Shown in pieces: positions 50,847 through 59,485 of a stretch of DNA of 64,000 nucleotides. Under the pieces are notes generated by a model that saw only the letters and a list, made by a program, of their open reading frames with translations, was not told the origin of the DNA and made no database searches. How positions within the stretch are numbered: the stretch's first letter is position 1; every line of letters starts with the position of its first letter. Origin of the DNA: Gemmatimonadota bacterium. Its GTDB lineage: Bacteria > Gemmatimonadota > Gemmatimonadetes > Longimicrobiales > Gaopeijiaceae. The stretch is taken from assembly GCA_030428885.1 (NCBI GenBank), contig JAUIEJ010000004.1, positions 186,001 to 250,000 on the forward strand, in the 5' to 3' direction. A program made the position numbers and the translations under genes.

Positions 50847-53254
50847 GGGGCCCAGGCCCCCGTAACGATCCGGTCGGTTTCATCCGAGAGGGGAGCCTCT
50901 CGGTCGGCATGGATCTTCAGTAGAGTCACGGGCAGTCGATCCGCGGCGACGAGGAGCGACACCCCTCTGGCACGGCCGGTGGCAGAGTGGATCCAGACAG
51001 TTGGCCCGTAGTCGGTCACTTCGGCCGGTTCGATTCCATCCGGCACCGGCGCCAAACGAAGCGCCTCCTGAATTTCCGAGGCGGCCAGACCCAGACTCAG
51101 CCGCTCAGCCTCCACCCCCGCTACGAGATTCATCAACCGGGTGCCGTACGCCAGGCGCACCCGGGCCGGAATCGAGAGGACTCCGAACTCCCGCTCCAGG
51201 CGTTCCGCGTTATCCTCTGGAGCGATGTAGCTCGAGCGTTCTTCCGCCTCCTTTCCTTCGGCGTAGCTCCGCTCCACCTCCTGCTCGATCGTCCGGACCT
51301 CTCGCTCGAACGCCTCATCGCTGGATGCTGAGAGCCAGGCGTCCAGGAACCGCTTCTCGAGGTCGGAGGCATCGTCGAATCGCCCGAGGATGAGGTCCAA
51401 CTCACCGACCACGAGTTCAAACAGCCGGATCTTGTCCTGAAGCACCTGCAGGATCCGGTCTTCGACCGTCCCAGTAGCTGCAAAGTTGTAGATGACCACC
51501 TCTCGCTTCTGCCCGATGCGGTGGAGGCGCCCGATCCGCTGCTCGACCAGCAGCGGGTTCCATGGTAACTCGTAGTTCACCAGGACGTGGGCGAACTGGA
51601 GGTTCAGCCCCTCGGCTCCTGATCGAGAGCTGAGTAGCACGCTTCCCGGCGTCTCACGGAACCGGAGCTTGAGACGTGCCCGTCGAGCTCGATCAACACC
51701 GCCATGGTAGGGGAAGACGGTTATGCCCTTCGCCTTCAGGTGGTGCTTGATGAGGTCGATTGTCGGCCGGTGCTCGCTGAACACAACGATTCGCTCACCC
51801 TCATGGGCCCGCAGGACCGCATCCAGTCCACGCAGCTTGGAATGCGTCGTGACCGCTTTGGCCTGGTCCGCCAGATCTCCAGCGCGGCGCCGAAACCTCG
51901 GCCTCACTGCCTGCCTCTTCGAGAGCCGATGGAGCGAGGCCGCGATCGCTTGGCTCGAGGAACAGATGCGTTGGGCCATCATCGTCAGCACGAAATGCGC
52001 ACCGCCGGCTGCCGCTGCATCCGGGTACATACCAACCGCGTAGAGCTCCCGCAGGAAGGCGGTCACCTCCGTGTACAGGGCCTGCTCAGCCGCCTCCAGG
52101 CGAATCTCCGGCCGGTGAGGACGTCGGGGTGGCAAATGCAAGTTCACGTTTGCGCGCTTATTGCGCACCATGACCTGGGCTGCCACGTCCCGGATCCCGG
52201 TCGGGTCTCGCGGCACCCTCGGGTCCGACCCCATGTACCGACGCTTGAACTCCTTCCAAGTACCGAACTGCCCTGGCCGAAGCAGGGTCACGAGGTTGTA
52301 GAACTCCCTGAGGTCGTTCTGGAGCGGCGTCGCAGTCAATAGCAGGAGGAAGTCACGGGTGAGCTTCTGCAACATCTGATAGAGGGCGGTGCGGTGGTTC
52401 TTTGCCTTGTGTGCCTCGTCCACGATGACGACATCCCACGATCGTGCCGTCACGTAGGGGCGATTGGCGGCATGCCGCGCTCGCGAATGGCTGGCCACCA
52501 GGAGATCGTGGCTCTTCCAATCGCTCTGGTCTTGGACGGTGTCGAATTCAAGGAAGAACTTCTCGCTCATCTCCTCCTGCCATTGATCCACAAGGGATGC
52601 TGGACAGAGGATCAGAACGGACTTCACGAGCCGTCGGGCAAGGAGTTCCTTGAGGATGAGGCCTGCCTCGATGGTCTTGCCGAGACCCACTTCATCAGCG
52701 AGCAACGCCCGCCCTGACATTTCTCGAAGCACGCGGATCGCGGTGTCCGTTTGATGCGGGAGTTCATCGATGGTGTTGGCGTCCAGCGCGATGAGCTCCT
52801 CGAACCCGGGGCGCAGAGCAAGCCGCTCGGCCGCGCGGCGGAGACGAAACCACTTCGCTGCGTCAGGTTCCGCACCGTATGGATCCAGCGCACCCGACAC
52901 GGCGCCCAGGAAGTCCCGGATCTGCTGCTCCCCGAATCTGAACCGGACCTGTCCCTCCCGGCGGCGCACCCGTTCGTGAAGCCAACTTAGATCTCCCTCA
53001 AACGGCCGCGCGTTGTCTCGCGTATCACCGGTCGTAATGCGGTGCTCCCGGGGACTCCCTGAAGACCGGGTGCGTTCGATCTCGGCGATGGCCTCGCGTA
53101 CTCGACCCTCGAGCCTCTCTGCCGCCGATGTAGTCCGATTCCGAAGTACCCGGAGGACAGCATGGAGCCGCGTCTCGTCCCGCTGGCGGATCCACGCATC
53201 GACGAGAGGAGCCATGTCGGCGATCCGCATGTTCCGGAGCGGCGGCTCAGGCAT
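50843..53254 (-). CDS. SNF2/RapA-like superfamily 2 helicase
   Basis: An 803-residue helicase. Walker A ADEVGLGKT (186-194), DEAH (279-282), LLLTATPLQND, and in the C-terminal part HRIGQK in the arginine-finger region (QRIGRLHRIGQK). The first 150 residues and the last 200 are extra, the last carrying a long acidic coiled coil. SNF2 enzymes move along DNA and appear in DISARM, Zorya and other defence systems. ATG at 53254 is decided by GGAGG (53260-53264). It is the second gene after an SNase-like gene and before the cysteine-rich gene. Confidence 0.92.
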   Translation of the reverse strand: MPEPPLRNMRIADMAPLVDAWIRQRDETRLHAVLRVLRNRTTSAAERLEGRVREAIAEIERTRSSGSPREHRITTGDTRDNARPFEGDLSWLHERVRRREGQVRFRFGEQQIRDFLGAVSGALDPYGAEPDAAKWFRLRRAAERLALRPGFEELIALDANTIDELPHQTDTAIRVLREMSGRALLADEVGLGKTIEAGLILKELLARRLVKSVLILCPASLVDQWQEEMSEKFFLEFDTVQDQSDWKSHDLLVASHSRARHAANRPYVTARSWDVVIVDEAHKAKNHRTALYQMLQKLTRDFLLLLTATPLQNDLREFYNLVTLLRPGQFGTWKEFKRRYMGSDPRVPRDPTGIRDVAAQVMVRNKRANVNLHLPPRRPHRPEIRLEAAEQALYTEVTAFLRELYAVGMYPDAAAAGGAHFVLTMMAQRICSSSQAIAASLHRLSKRQAVRPRFRRRAGDLADQAKAVTTHSKLRGLDAVLRAHEGERIVVFSEHRPTIDLIKHHLKAKGITVFPYHGGVDRARRARLKLRFRETPGSVLLSSRSGAEGLNLQFAHVLVNYELPWNPLLVEQRIGRLHRIGQKREVVIYNFAATGTVEDRILQVLQDKIRLFELVVGELDLILGRFDDASDLEKRFLDAWLSASSDEAFEREVRTIEQEVERSYAEGKEAEERSSYIAPEDNAERLEREFGVLSIPARVRLAYGTRLMNLVAGVEAERLSLGLAASEIQEALRLAPVPDGIEPAEVTDYGPTVWIHSATGRARGVSLLVAADRLPVTLLKIHADREAPLSDETDRIVTGAWAP

Positions 53255-53281
53255 CGCCACCTCCTTGGTGGGGAACCGACG

Positions 53282-54058
53282 TCATGACCCCCCTCCACAC
53301 CTTCCTGCACGCCGCTCCACGGGTAGACATACGAAAGCTCCGACCCTCCACAAGCCGGCATGCTCCGCGCGGGCGGTGTCGCCGGCGGCGCGCACGGCAT
53401 CTACTCCAGCGATATTTGGTGAGTAGACGAGGGGGACCGCATAGCCCCGACGGACCATCGCCCGGTTGAGCCAGACTCCCTGTCGATCGTAGAGATGTGC
53501 CAGCAAGCGCCCGTACCGGTCTCGCTCCTGCACATCGAGGGCTACGACGGCTGAATCTCCAAGGGGCAGCATCTCTTCAAGGGCGAGGCTGGCTCTCAGG
53601 GAATGGCCGTCCCGGCCGTCCTCGGGGGCGTCGATGAGCAGCAATCGGATCCGCAGGCCGTTCACGCAATCCAATGTGTCGCCATCTACGATATGCCCGA
53701 CCACGCATACTCCCACGGGTCGCCCAGGACCGTCTTGACGGCTTTGGCCCGCAGCGAGAGGTACGAGTCGGTCGATTGCGACCAGGGGCTGACATCGCCG
53801 GTTCGTGGTGCGACGATACCCTGCCGACACGGCCAGGGCTTCTGACTCAAAGAAGCGTAGGTTGGATGGCGAGAGCCGTTCCCAGGCGTCGCACTCGACC
53901 GGATAGAACACAGATCCCCGAGACGATGCCACGAAACGGGTACCCGATGGGGGCAGAACCTGTGCTTCGAGGCGGTTCCTGGCCACATCAGAACCGAGCA
54001 ATCCAACGATTGCGAGAATGACCCATGCGATCGTCGAGAGAGGGGACGAGTCGCTCAT
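53282..54058 (-). CDS. Membrane-anchored SNase-like nuclease with cysteine pair
   Basis: A 258-residue protein. An N-terminal hydrophobic helix (TIAWVILAIVGLLG, about 9-22) is followed by an Ada-like metal-binding segment (FYPVECDAWERLSPSNLRFF and a second Cys near 89), then an SNase barrel: GDTLDCVNGLRIRLL, LIDAPE (Arg138, Glu146) and DRYGRLL (Arg184), which match Arg35, Glu43 and Arg87 of staphylococcal nuclease. It would be a single-span membrane protein or secreted nuclease. ATG at 54058 follows GGAGGAGAC. It starts the strand leading into the SNF2 helicase. Confidence 0.85.
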   Translation of the reverse strand: MSDSSPLSTIAWVILAIVGLLGSDVARNRLEAQVLPPSGTRFVASSRGSVFYPVECDAWERLSPSNLRFFESEALAVSAGYRRTTNRRCQPLVAIDRLVPLAAGQSRQDGPGRPVGVCVVGHIVDGDTLDCVNGLRIRLLLIDAPEDGRDGHSLRASLALEEMLPLGDSAVVALDVQERDRYGRLLAHLYDRQGVWLNRAMVRRGYAVPLVYSPNIAGVDAVRAAGDTARAEHAGLWRVGAFVCLPVERRAGRCGGGS

Positions 54059-54165
54059 GTCTCCTCCATCAAGAAGGCGCCCGGCTTGCGGGATGTGGTC
54101 AGATCCATGGTCCCGAATCTAGTTTGATTCTCCCTCGATCTTCCTCCTTCAGCCGTACCCCGACG

Positions 54166-54780
54166 ATGGATCAAGCCACCGAAGCAGCGAGAAGCTCGGT
54201 TCGAAACCTGGGCGCCCTTTACTCGGTTGTCGTGGGCGTGGCCCTGGCCTTCGCGATGGAGAAGCTGGTGGACGCCGAAGCTGCGTCGGTATTTCAGTGG
54301 CATCTTGTTCCGCTGTTTCTCGCGCTGGTCGTAACGCTGGTCCCGTTCTACCATGGGGCCCTTCGACATCTCGATGTGACCTACGTCGAGCACGGAACGT
54401 CGGACGTCCGGGCTGGGGCACTGCTCGCAGACTTCCTTCTACTGTTCCTCGAAGGAAGTCTCTTCGTCGGCCTTTCCGTGTTGCTGGGACGGCCCGAGGT
54501 GTTTGGATGGACGCTTGTCGCTCTTCTGCTACTGGATGCGATCTGGGGTTTCACAGCGCATCTTGCCTTCTCTCGGCATCCGAAGCTCAAGGCAGAAGCT
54601 CGCTGGGCGTTCGTCAACGCTGGCACGGTCGTGATCCTCGTTCTTTTCCTGATCGTCCTCGGGGCCTACCCACCGGGCCGCGTTCCCGAGTCCGGTGGGC
54701 TTGAGATCGGCCTTCTCGGGATCGCGGCCATCCGCACGGTAGTCGACTACGCGGTGAGCTGGGAGTTCTACACGGCGTAG
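54166..54780 (+). CDS. Multi-span membrane protein, unknown
   Basis: A 204-residue protein starting MDQATEAARSSVRNLGALYS. Five or six hydrophobic helices are visible (about 17-35, 44-66, 82-104, 112-133, 145-165 and a last near 180-200). The polar loop FYHGALRHLDV between helices two and three is striking. No enzyme motif was seen. It is the only plus-strand gene in this part, between the SNase-helicase group and the channel operon, and so may be part of neither or of both. Confidence 0.8.
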   Translation: MDQATEAARSSVRNLGALYSVVVGVALAFAMEKLVDAEAASVFQWHLVPLFLALVVTLVPFYHGALRHLDVTYVEHGTSDVRAGALLADFLLLFLEGSLFVGLSVLLGRPEVFGWTLVALLLLDAIWGFTAHLAFSRHPKLKAEARWAFVNAGTVVILVLFLIVLGAYPPGRVPESGGLEIGLLGIAAIRTVVDYAVSWEFYTA

Positions 54781-54790
54781 TCGTCGATCG

Positions 54791-55183
54791 TCACGTAACG
54801 AGACGAAACACGGCGAAACCGAGCCCACCGAGTAGCCCGAAGAGCAATACGCTCATGCCGACCGCCCAAGCCCACTGCTTCCATCGCCTCGGGCGCCGGC
54901 TCGCGACTGTCGCACCATGGGACCTCCGGACCAATCGGTCGGCCCGACCCTGATCCGCACCGGGCCCTCGAGGCCTGAGCCAGAACTCGGGAAGACCTCG
55001 ACCATCGATCGGAGGCGGGGCGCCGGCGTCGTGTCGAGGCTGCTCATCCGGCCGTTGCGCGAGCGCCCATTCGTACACGTCTTGCGGACTTCCCTTGAGG
55101 TCGGACATCCGGAATCTCTTGATTCCCGCCCTGCGGAGAACCACGGCGCGGAAGCTGAGGACTGCTTCGTCTAACGCATCCAC
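54791..55183 (-). CDS. Tail-anchored small membrane protein, unknown
   Basis: A 130-residue protein with a polar N-terminal 90 residues, basic and Pro-rich near 75-105, and one C-terminal hydrophobic helix (AWAVGMSVLLFGLLGGLGFA, about 105-125). No known domain. It follows the ZorB-like gene directly (stop and start adjoin), so it is the last gene of the membrane operon. It may stabilise or sense the channel complex; that is a guess. Confidence 0.75.
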   Translation of the reverse strand: MDALDEAVLSFRAVVLRRAGIKRFRMSDLKGSPQDVYEWALAQRPDEQPRHDAGAPPPIDGRGLPEFWLRPRGPGADQGRADRLVRRSHGATVASRRPRRWKQWAWAVGMSVLLFGLLGGLGFAVFRLVT

Positions 55184-56062
55184 TCAGTTCTCCAGACGCT
55201 TGTAGAAGAATTGCTCTACCGTGAGCATGCCGGCCTTGAACGCATCCTTGCTATCCGCCACCTCATCCACGAGCACCACGAAGTGTCGGCACTCGGGATT
55301 CTGCTCCATGCTCCATTGGAGAATTGGGGTCACCCGAGACCTGAACTCGGAATGGCTCAACCCCTCTCCGGCCGCCGCTAGCATTCCTCGAATGGCCTCA
55401 GCATCAGCCTGCCGACGCTCTGGCCAGGTCGGTCGGAGATCAACCGTGCCCGTGTGCAGTACCGCCACAAAGGCGTACTCGATCTCACCCGCGTCATCGG
55501 CCCAACACGGCGGGTGATCGAGGCCGTTCCCGCTTGCCCGTTGGTAGTAAGCGACCTGGTTCGCAAGTTCCCTGCTCCGGTCGTCGAGCCGCGTCACTTC
55601 AGCCGCCAAGCTATCGATGGCGTCCGCCGCGTTTGGGTCGGCCCCAGCCGCAGCCAGGAGGTTGTTGAACCGCGTCTCGTCTTGTCGAGAAAGGAACGCA
55701 AGAGTGTCCACCAGTGCAGCGGTCGACTTTTCCGCCATTCGCGTCGAGTCCGCACCGCGCTCGACAAGGGCCGCCAGCACCCGCTGCCGCGCCCGGCCTT
55801 GCTCCTCCATCAACCGGGTCAGCTCCGTGAACTCCTCTGGTATTCCTCGAGAGGCTTCGAGGACGACGCGGGAAAGCTCTTCCATGGCCACCGGTCCCAA
55901 CTCCTCTGCCACCTCGATCAACTCCGCATAGTCTTCAGTCTCGGTCCGCACCTTCTCCAGTTCGGACCGCTCCCACGCCAAAGCCAGGGCCAGCGCAAAG
56001 AACAGGAGAACGAAGATCTCCGTGAGCGTGAATGGAAGGACCTGCCGGTGCTGGTCAGCCAT
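55184..56062 (-). CDS. Single-span membrane protein with coiled coil and C-terminal domain, ZorB-like in layout
   Basis: A 292-residue protein starting MADQHRQVLPFTLTEIFVLL: one hydrophobic helix (about 10-32), a long coiled-coil segment (35-190), and a conserved-looking C-terminal domain with DHPPCWADDAGEIEYAF and CRHFVVLVDEV. The layout of one helix then a periplasmic part matches the ZorB/MotB/ExbD partner of proton-channel proteins, though the OmpA peptidoglycan domain of ZorB is not seen. ATG at 56062 was preferred over 56077. It overlaps the channel gene by eight bases, so they are coupled. Confidence 0.75.
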   Translation of the reverse strand: MADQHRQVLPFTLTEIFVLLFFALALALAWERSELEKVRTETEDYAELIEVAEELGPVAMEELSRVVLEASRGIPEEFTELTRLMEEQGRARQRVLAALVERGADSTRMAEKSTAALVDTLAFLSRQDETRFNNLLAAAGADPNAADAIDSLAAEVTRLDDRSRELANQVAYYQRASGNGLDHPPCWADDAGEIEYAFVAVLHTGTVDLRPTWPERRQADAEAIRGMLAAAGEGLSHSEFRSRVTPILQWSMEQNPECRHFVVLVDEVADSKDAFKAGMLTVEQFFYKRLEN

Positions 56063-57116
56063 GGACGGTGTCCTCATCCGCGCCCAATCGTTTCGTCAGA
56101 AATTCCACCGACTCGGCGAGCTCATCCCGGACCCCAGCAAGCGATCGATTCATCTCATTCGCCTTCTTGGCCAGATCGCTCTGAGCCGTGGCGAGATGAT
56201 CGCAGGTCCGTCCCCAGGCCTGTAGCCCCGCCTCCATGCTGTCTCGGCCACCGTCAATCGCCCCGCGAAGTCGCTCCACGCCTCTGGAAAGGCGGTCGAG
56301 ATCGGACTCCAAGGTCACGACCGACTTCTCGAGGCCGGCGGCGGCCTCGACCGTCCGGGAGAGCTTCTCGCGAACGGCCTCGGGGAGGGCCGAGACGGCC
56401 TCCATCTTCTTGTTTGCGGCCTGAACGCCCTCGATTGCCTCGGCCCACGCATTCCCGACTCCGGAAGAACTCGTCGCAATCACGTCGGAGAACGTCTGCA
56501 GCCGGCTCTCAATCTGTGAGAATCGGTCCGCGATGACCTCCGCCGACGCCGCGATGCGCCGGCCTCCATCCTCCACTGGCCCCAAGGTGGCTTCCAAGGC
56601 GCCAGCGAACCGCTTAGTGACGGCTTCTGTCTCAGTCTGCAGACGGTTGAGGGTGTTGTAGAGCTCGGTCTGGGCCCGTTCGAGCCGGACACGAGACGAG
56701 GTGCCGGACTCGTCCACATCGGACCGGAACATCACAATCGTCACTCGACCGGTGAGGCCAATGAACGTGGTTACCAGCGCCAGGCCGAACTGAGATAGGA
56801 CAGCCCGGAGAAGATCCTCCTGCGATTGATCGCCGAAACGGACCAGCACCACAACGAGGGCTACCAGCGTCAAAAGGAAGCCCATGTAGTAGAACGAGTC
56901 AGCGAAATCGTCCTTCCCTACCTCGTCGGGAGCTCGAGCTCGGGCCGCCATGAGGTACACAAGCATTCCTCCGCTAGCCCAGAAGACCGGGAGAAGCTGA
57001 TAGCCGCGAAAGGAGAGGACCGAACTTCCGACCGACGAGATCACCAGGAACAACACGAACTGAACCCGCAGTGCGTCGCCGGTGCGAAGTGCTGTCCCGG
57101 AGCCAGACCTGCTCAT
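56055..57116 (-). CDS. ZorA/MotA/TolQ-like channel protein with coiled-coil tail
   Basis: A 353-residue protein with four hydrophobic helices (about 18-36, 39-58, 71-94 and 101-130). The last reads LALVTTFIGLTGRVTIVMF, close to the pore helix pattern of MotA/TolQ/ExbB. From 131 on there is a long cytoplasmic coiled-coil tail (ERAQTELYNTLNRLQTETEA, heptads to 345). This four-helix-plus-tail shape is that of ZorA. Such proteins use ion flow to drive motion. Neighbours on both sides overlap by a few bases. The assignment rests on helix pattern and context. Confidence 0.75.
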   Translation of the reverse strand: MSRSGSGTALRTGDALRVQFVLFLVISSVGSSVLSFRGYQLLPVFWASGGMLVYLMAARARAPDEVGKDDFADSFYYMGFLLTLVALVVVLVRFGDQSQEDLLRAVLSQFGLALVTTFIGLTGRVTIVMFRSDVDESGTSSRVRLERAQTELYNTLNRLQTETEAVTKRFAGALEATLGPVEDGGRRIAASAEVIADRFSQIESRLQTFSDVIATSSSGVGNAWAEAIEGVQAANKKMEAVSALPEAVREKLSRTVEAAAGLEKSVVTLESDLDRLSRGVERLRGAIDGGRDSMEAGLQAWGRTCDHLATAQSDLAKKANEMNRSLAGVRDELAESVEFLTKRLGADEDTVHG

Positions 57117-57985
57117 CCTTCAATCCTCTGCACTCGCATCACCAACCCTCCTTGCTCGCCGATGTAGGAGTCCCACAGCTCAATGAGATTGGATGCCCCC
57201 TGACCCGCTGAGGGCCGCCCACCGAGCCGCTCCATGTACAGGATCTGAACACTGACGTCCCTCAACGATCGCGTCCCCAGGACGTTGGTGGCGGCGAGGC
57301 GAACACCATCCTCGCTACTCCATTCCGAATCGGAGTAGACGCTATACTCAGGGGAGTTCTGCATGAGGTCCGAGATCAGCATCACCTGACGCGAGGATCC
57401 CGCAGCGGCCTCCCCAAAGCTCCGGAGCGCAGCCGTGCGGAGGGTCTCCATGATGGGTGACGCGGCACTCTCCCCTGCCGCTCCCTCATCAAGGACGATC
57501 GCATCCAGCTTGGCCTTGTACTCGGATCTCCAACGCTCAGTCAATTGCTCCGGATTAGCGACCAGTCGTGATCCGCCATCCCGAATGATCGGGAACTTCT
57601 CAAAGTCCGATGGCAGTCCCGGGTTGCATAGCTCCAGCAGCGCCTCAGGTACCGGCCCGGCCTCTGGCCGCACGGTGAACAGGTGCACGCGCCCGAATCG
57701 AGGAACCTGCTCCTGGATTTCCTCGAGCCGCTGCTCAATTGCGAGGCGCTGAACTGGAGACCAAGGGTCGGTGCCGTCGACGATGAGGACCGTCTCACTG
57801 GTTGGCGCCCGATCGACGGGGCAGAGGTCTTCGGTGAGGTCGGGGTTCCACTCGCGCGCCAGAAACACCGCCATGGACGTGACGCCGAGAAATGCCAACG
57901 CTAGTCCGACCGCGAGATACAGCGTGAAGCGAGCCTTCGTCTCACGTTCCCGAGCCCGCCGATTGACTACCGGACGTCGGGTCAT
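57113..57985 (-). CDS. Single-span protein with VWA-like domain
   Basis: A 290-residue protein. One N-terminal helix (FTLYLAVGLALAFLGVTSMA, about 22-42) is followed by ETVLIVDGTDPWSPVQR, a VWA-like first strand and loop, then LELCNPGLP and ISDLMQNSP. The usual DxSxS metal site is replaced by DGTDP, so metal binding is doubtful. Similar single-span proteins with an (I/V)DxTDP motif occur beside TolQ-like channels, as far as recalled. The gene overlaps its neighbours by four bases at each end. Confidence 0.7.
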   Translation of the reverse strand: MTRRPVVNRRARERETKARFTLYLAVGLALAFLGVTSMAVFLAREWNPDLTEDLCPVDRAPTSETVLIVDGTDPWSPVQRLAIEQRLEEIQEQVPRFGRVHLFTVRPEAGPVPEALLELCNPGLPSDFEKFPIIRDGGSRLVANPEQLTERWRSEYKAKLDAIVLDEGAAGESAASPIMETLRTAALRSFGEAAAGSSRQVMLISDLMQNSPEYSVYSDSEWSSEDGVRLAATNVLGTRSLRDVSVQILYMERLGGRPSAGQGASNLIELWDSYIGEQGGLVMRVQRIEG

Positions 57986-59352
57986 TCCAAGACCTCACGC
58001 TCCAGTTCTGGAACCGATCGGGCCAACGACTTCTGATCCTCGAGGATCGTGGACAGCTCCTGGAGATTGAACGGGTCCACCTCAAGAATGGGGCCGAGCT
58101 CGGCTTGCTCAGTGAAATAGCGCGGCGGGGGTGTCCCGCGGACCAACCGGTTCTCATCTCGATAGGCCCGGACCATTGCCGCGTGTGCCGCCTTGGCATC
58201 GTGAAGGAATGTGTCGCGGTTCGCCTCCAGGCGACGCATCCTGGCAACGAGGGATTCCGACATCTCGAGATCGGCCAGTATCTGATCCCGCAATTCAGTC
58301 CTCTCTGCATCGGTGAGAGATCGATGGTCATCCGCCATCTCCTGAGCGTCCCACCGAAGTTCGTCTAGATCGGCATCCAACTCTGCGAGACGCCCGCTGA
58401 GTCGCCGCAATGTTGGGTCCCGTTCATTCCAGCTCCACCCTGCGAGCACCGCGGAAACAGAACAGGTGATGCCGATCGTCAGGAGAGCCCACGACATGAA
58501 GTCCGTGAACCCGAGCGGCGACTCCAGCAATGACGGCAGCCATTGCTCGATTCCCGACTCAAAGCCAAGAGTTCTGACGACGTTCCGGAGGTGGACCACC
58601 CCGAGATTCCAAGCGGGAACTGTGATCACGACCACTCCGAGCAGCAGAACGCCAAGTACCCGATCTACCCATCGAGCGCCCGCAATCAGCCCGATGCCGC
58701 GACCCAGATGCACGTGGGCGACCACGTCCGCAACGCCGAGCATGACCGCCAAGCCGAGACCAAACGATAGGCCCCAACGGCTCCCGGAGGCGAAGAACGC
58801 GGCATTTGCGAGGGCCTGTACCAGCGCCACGAGTATCACCCAACCGAGCCTGAGCCGCCGATCCGAAGGCTCCTTGAGGTCCGCCTCACGGACAACTCCA
58901 TACTTCTCCCGATAGGCCTGAAGGTCACTGGCGACCGAGCTCCGTCGGGCCTCGAGGAGCCGGATCTCGTGTTCCACGCGAAGCTGATCGATTGTCGGCC
59001 CGGCGGCTTCGAACGCTCCGGGTTGGAGACGCCTCACAGCAGGGCGGATATCGCGAGCCAACAAGGCAGCCCGCATCTTCTGCCACTCCACGTTCGCGGC
59101 CCGCACACCGTCGCTGATGCGCTCCTGAACGAATTGCGTCAGAAGGAGCTGGGGCCCGTCGGGATTCGGATCATCACTAGCGGGAAGGTCCTTCTCACCG
59201 AAGCGGCGCGCCTTCTTCTGGATCCGGAACCTCTTGAGGGTCTGTTCAACATCGATCCTCTGAAAGATCTCGTCCGAAGAATGACCTCGATCCCGGTCAG
59301 GAAGAAAGATTGACCGGATCCAATTCCAGAACGATCGAAGCACGGCCCTCAC
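57982..59352 (-). CDS. Multi-span membrane protein with cytoplasmic coiled coils, head of the channel operon
   Basis: A 456-residue protein from GTG at 59352. The first 160 residues are charged and helical. Four hydrophobic helices follow (LGWVILVALVQALANAAFFA, LSFGLGLAVMLGVADVVA, GVLLLGVVVITVPAWN and WALLTIGITCSVSAVLAG, about 170-320), then a coiled-coil C-terminus (RLSGRLAELDADLDELRWDA and on) of 130 residues. No known family is recognised. It is the first gene of the five-gene membrane operon and overlaps the VWA-like gene as ATGA. No good ribosome site was seen; GTG at 59343 is an alternative. Confidence 0.7.
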   Translation of the reverse strand: MRAVLRSFWNWIRSIFLPDRDRGHSSDEIFQRIDVEQTLKRFRIQKKARRFGEKDLPASDDPNPDGPQLLLTQFVQERISDGVRAANVEWQKMRAALLARDIRPAVRRLQPGAFEAAGPTIDQLRVEHEIRLLEARRSSVASDLQAYREKYGVVREADLKEPSDRRLRLGWVILVALVQALANAAFFASGSRWGLSFGLGLAVMLGVADVVAHVHLGRGIGLIAGARWVDRVLGVLLLGVVVITVPAWNLGVVHLRNVVRTLGFESGIEQWLPSLLESPLGFTDFMSWALLTIGITCSVSAVLAGWSWNERDPTLRRLSGRLAELDADLDELRWDAQEMADDHRSLTDAERTELRDQILADLEMSESLVARMRRLEANRDTFLHDAKAAHAAMVRAYRDENRLVRGTPPPRYFTEQAELGPILEVDPFNLQELSTILEDQKSLARSVPELEREVLE

Positions 59353-59485
59353 GGAGTTCGGGGGATGCCGGCCCACGAGGCGACGTTGAGAGGGGGGAGC
59401 CGGACCGCCACGGTGCACCCGCCGCCGGGGTCGGGCAAGGGCTACGCGCCCCTGGAACACTTTGTGACAGCGCCTCCGTCGTGCG

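Noticed and set aside
50843-53254. DISARM as an explanation for the SNF2 helicase
   Set aside because: No drmA, drmB, drmC or methyltransferase partner lies beside it; the adjacent partner is a cysteine-rich protein.
54115-54130. GAATC-6-GATTC inverted repeat between divergent membrane and SNase genes
   Set aside because: Short and without a good promoter around it; could be chance.
54791-59352. Classical Zorya type I or II
   Set aside because: ZorB with an OmpA domain, ZorC and ZorE were not recognised, so the name Zorya is not applied.
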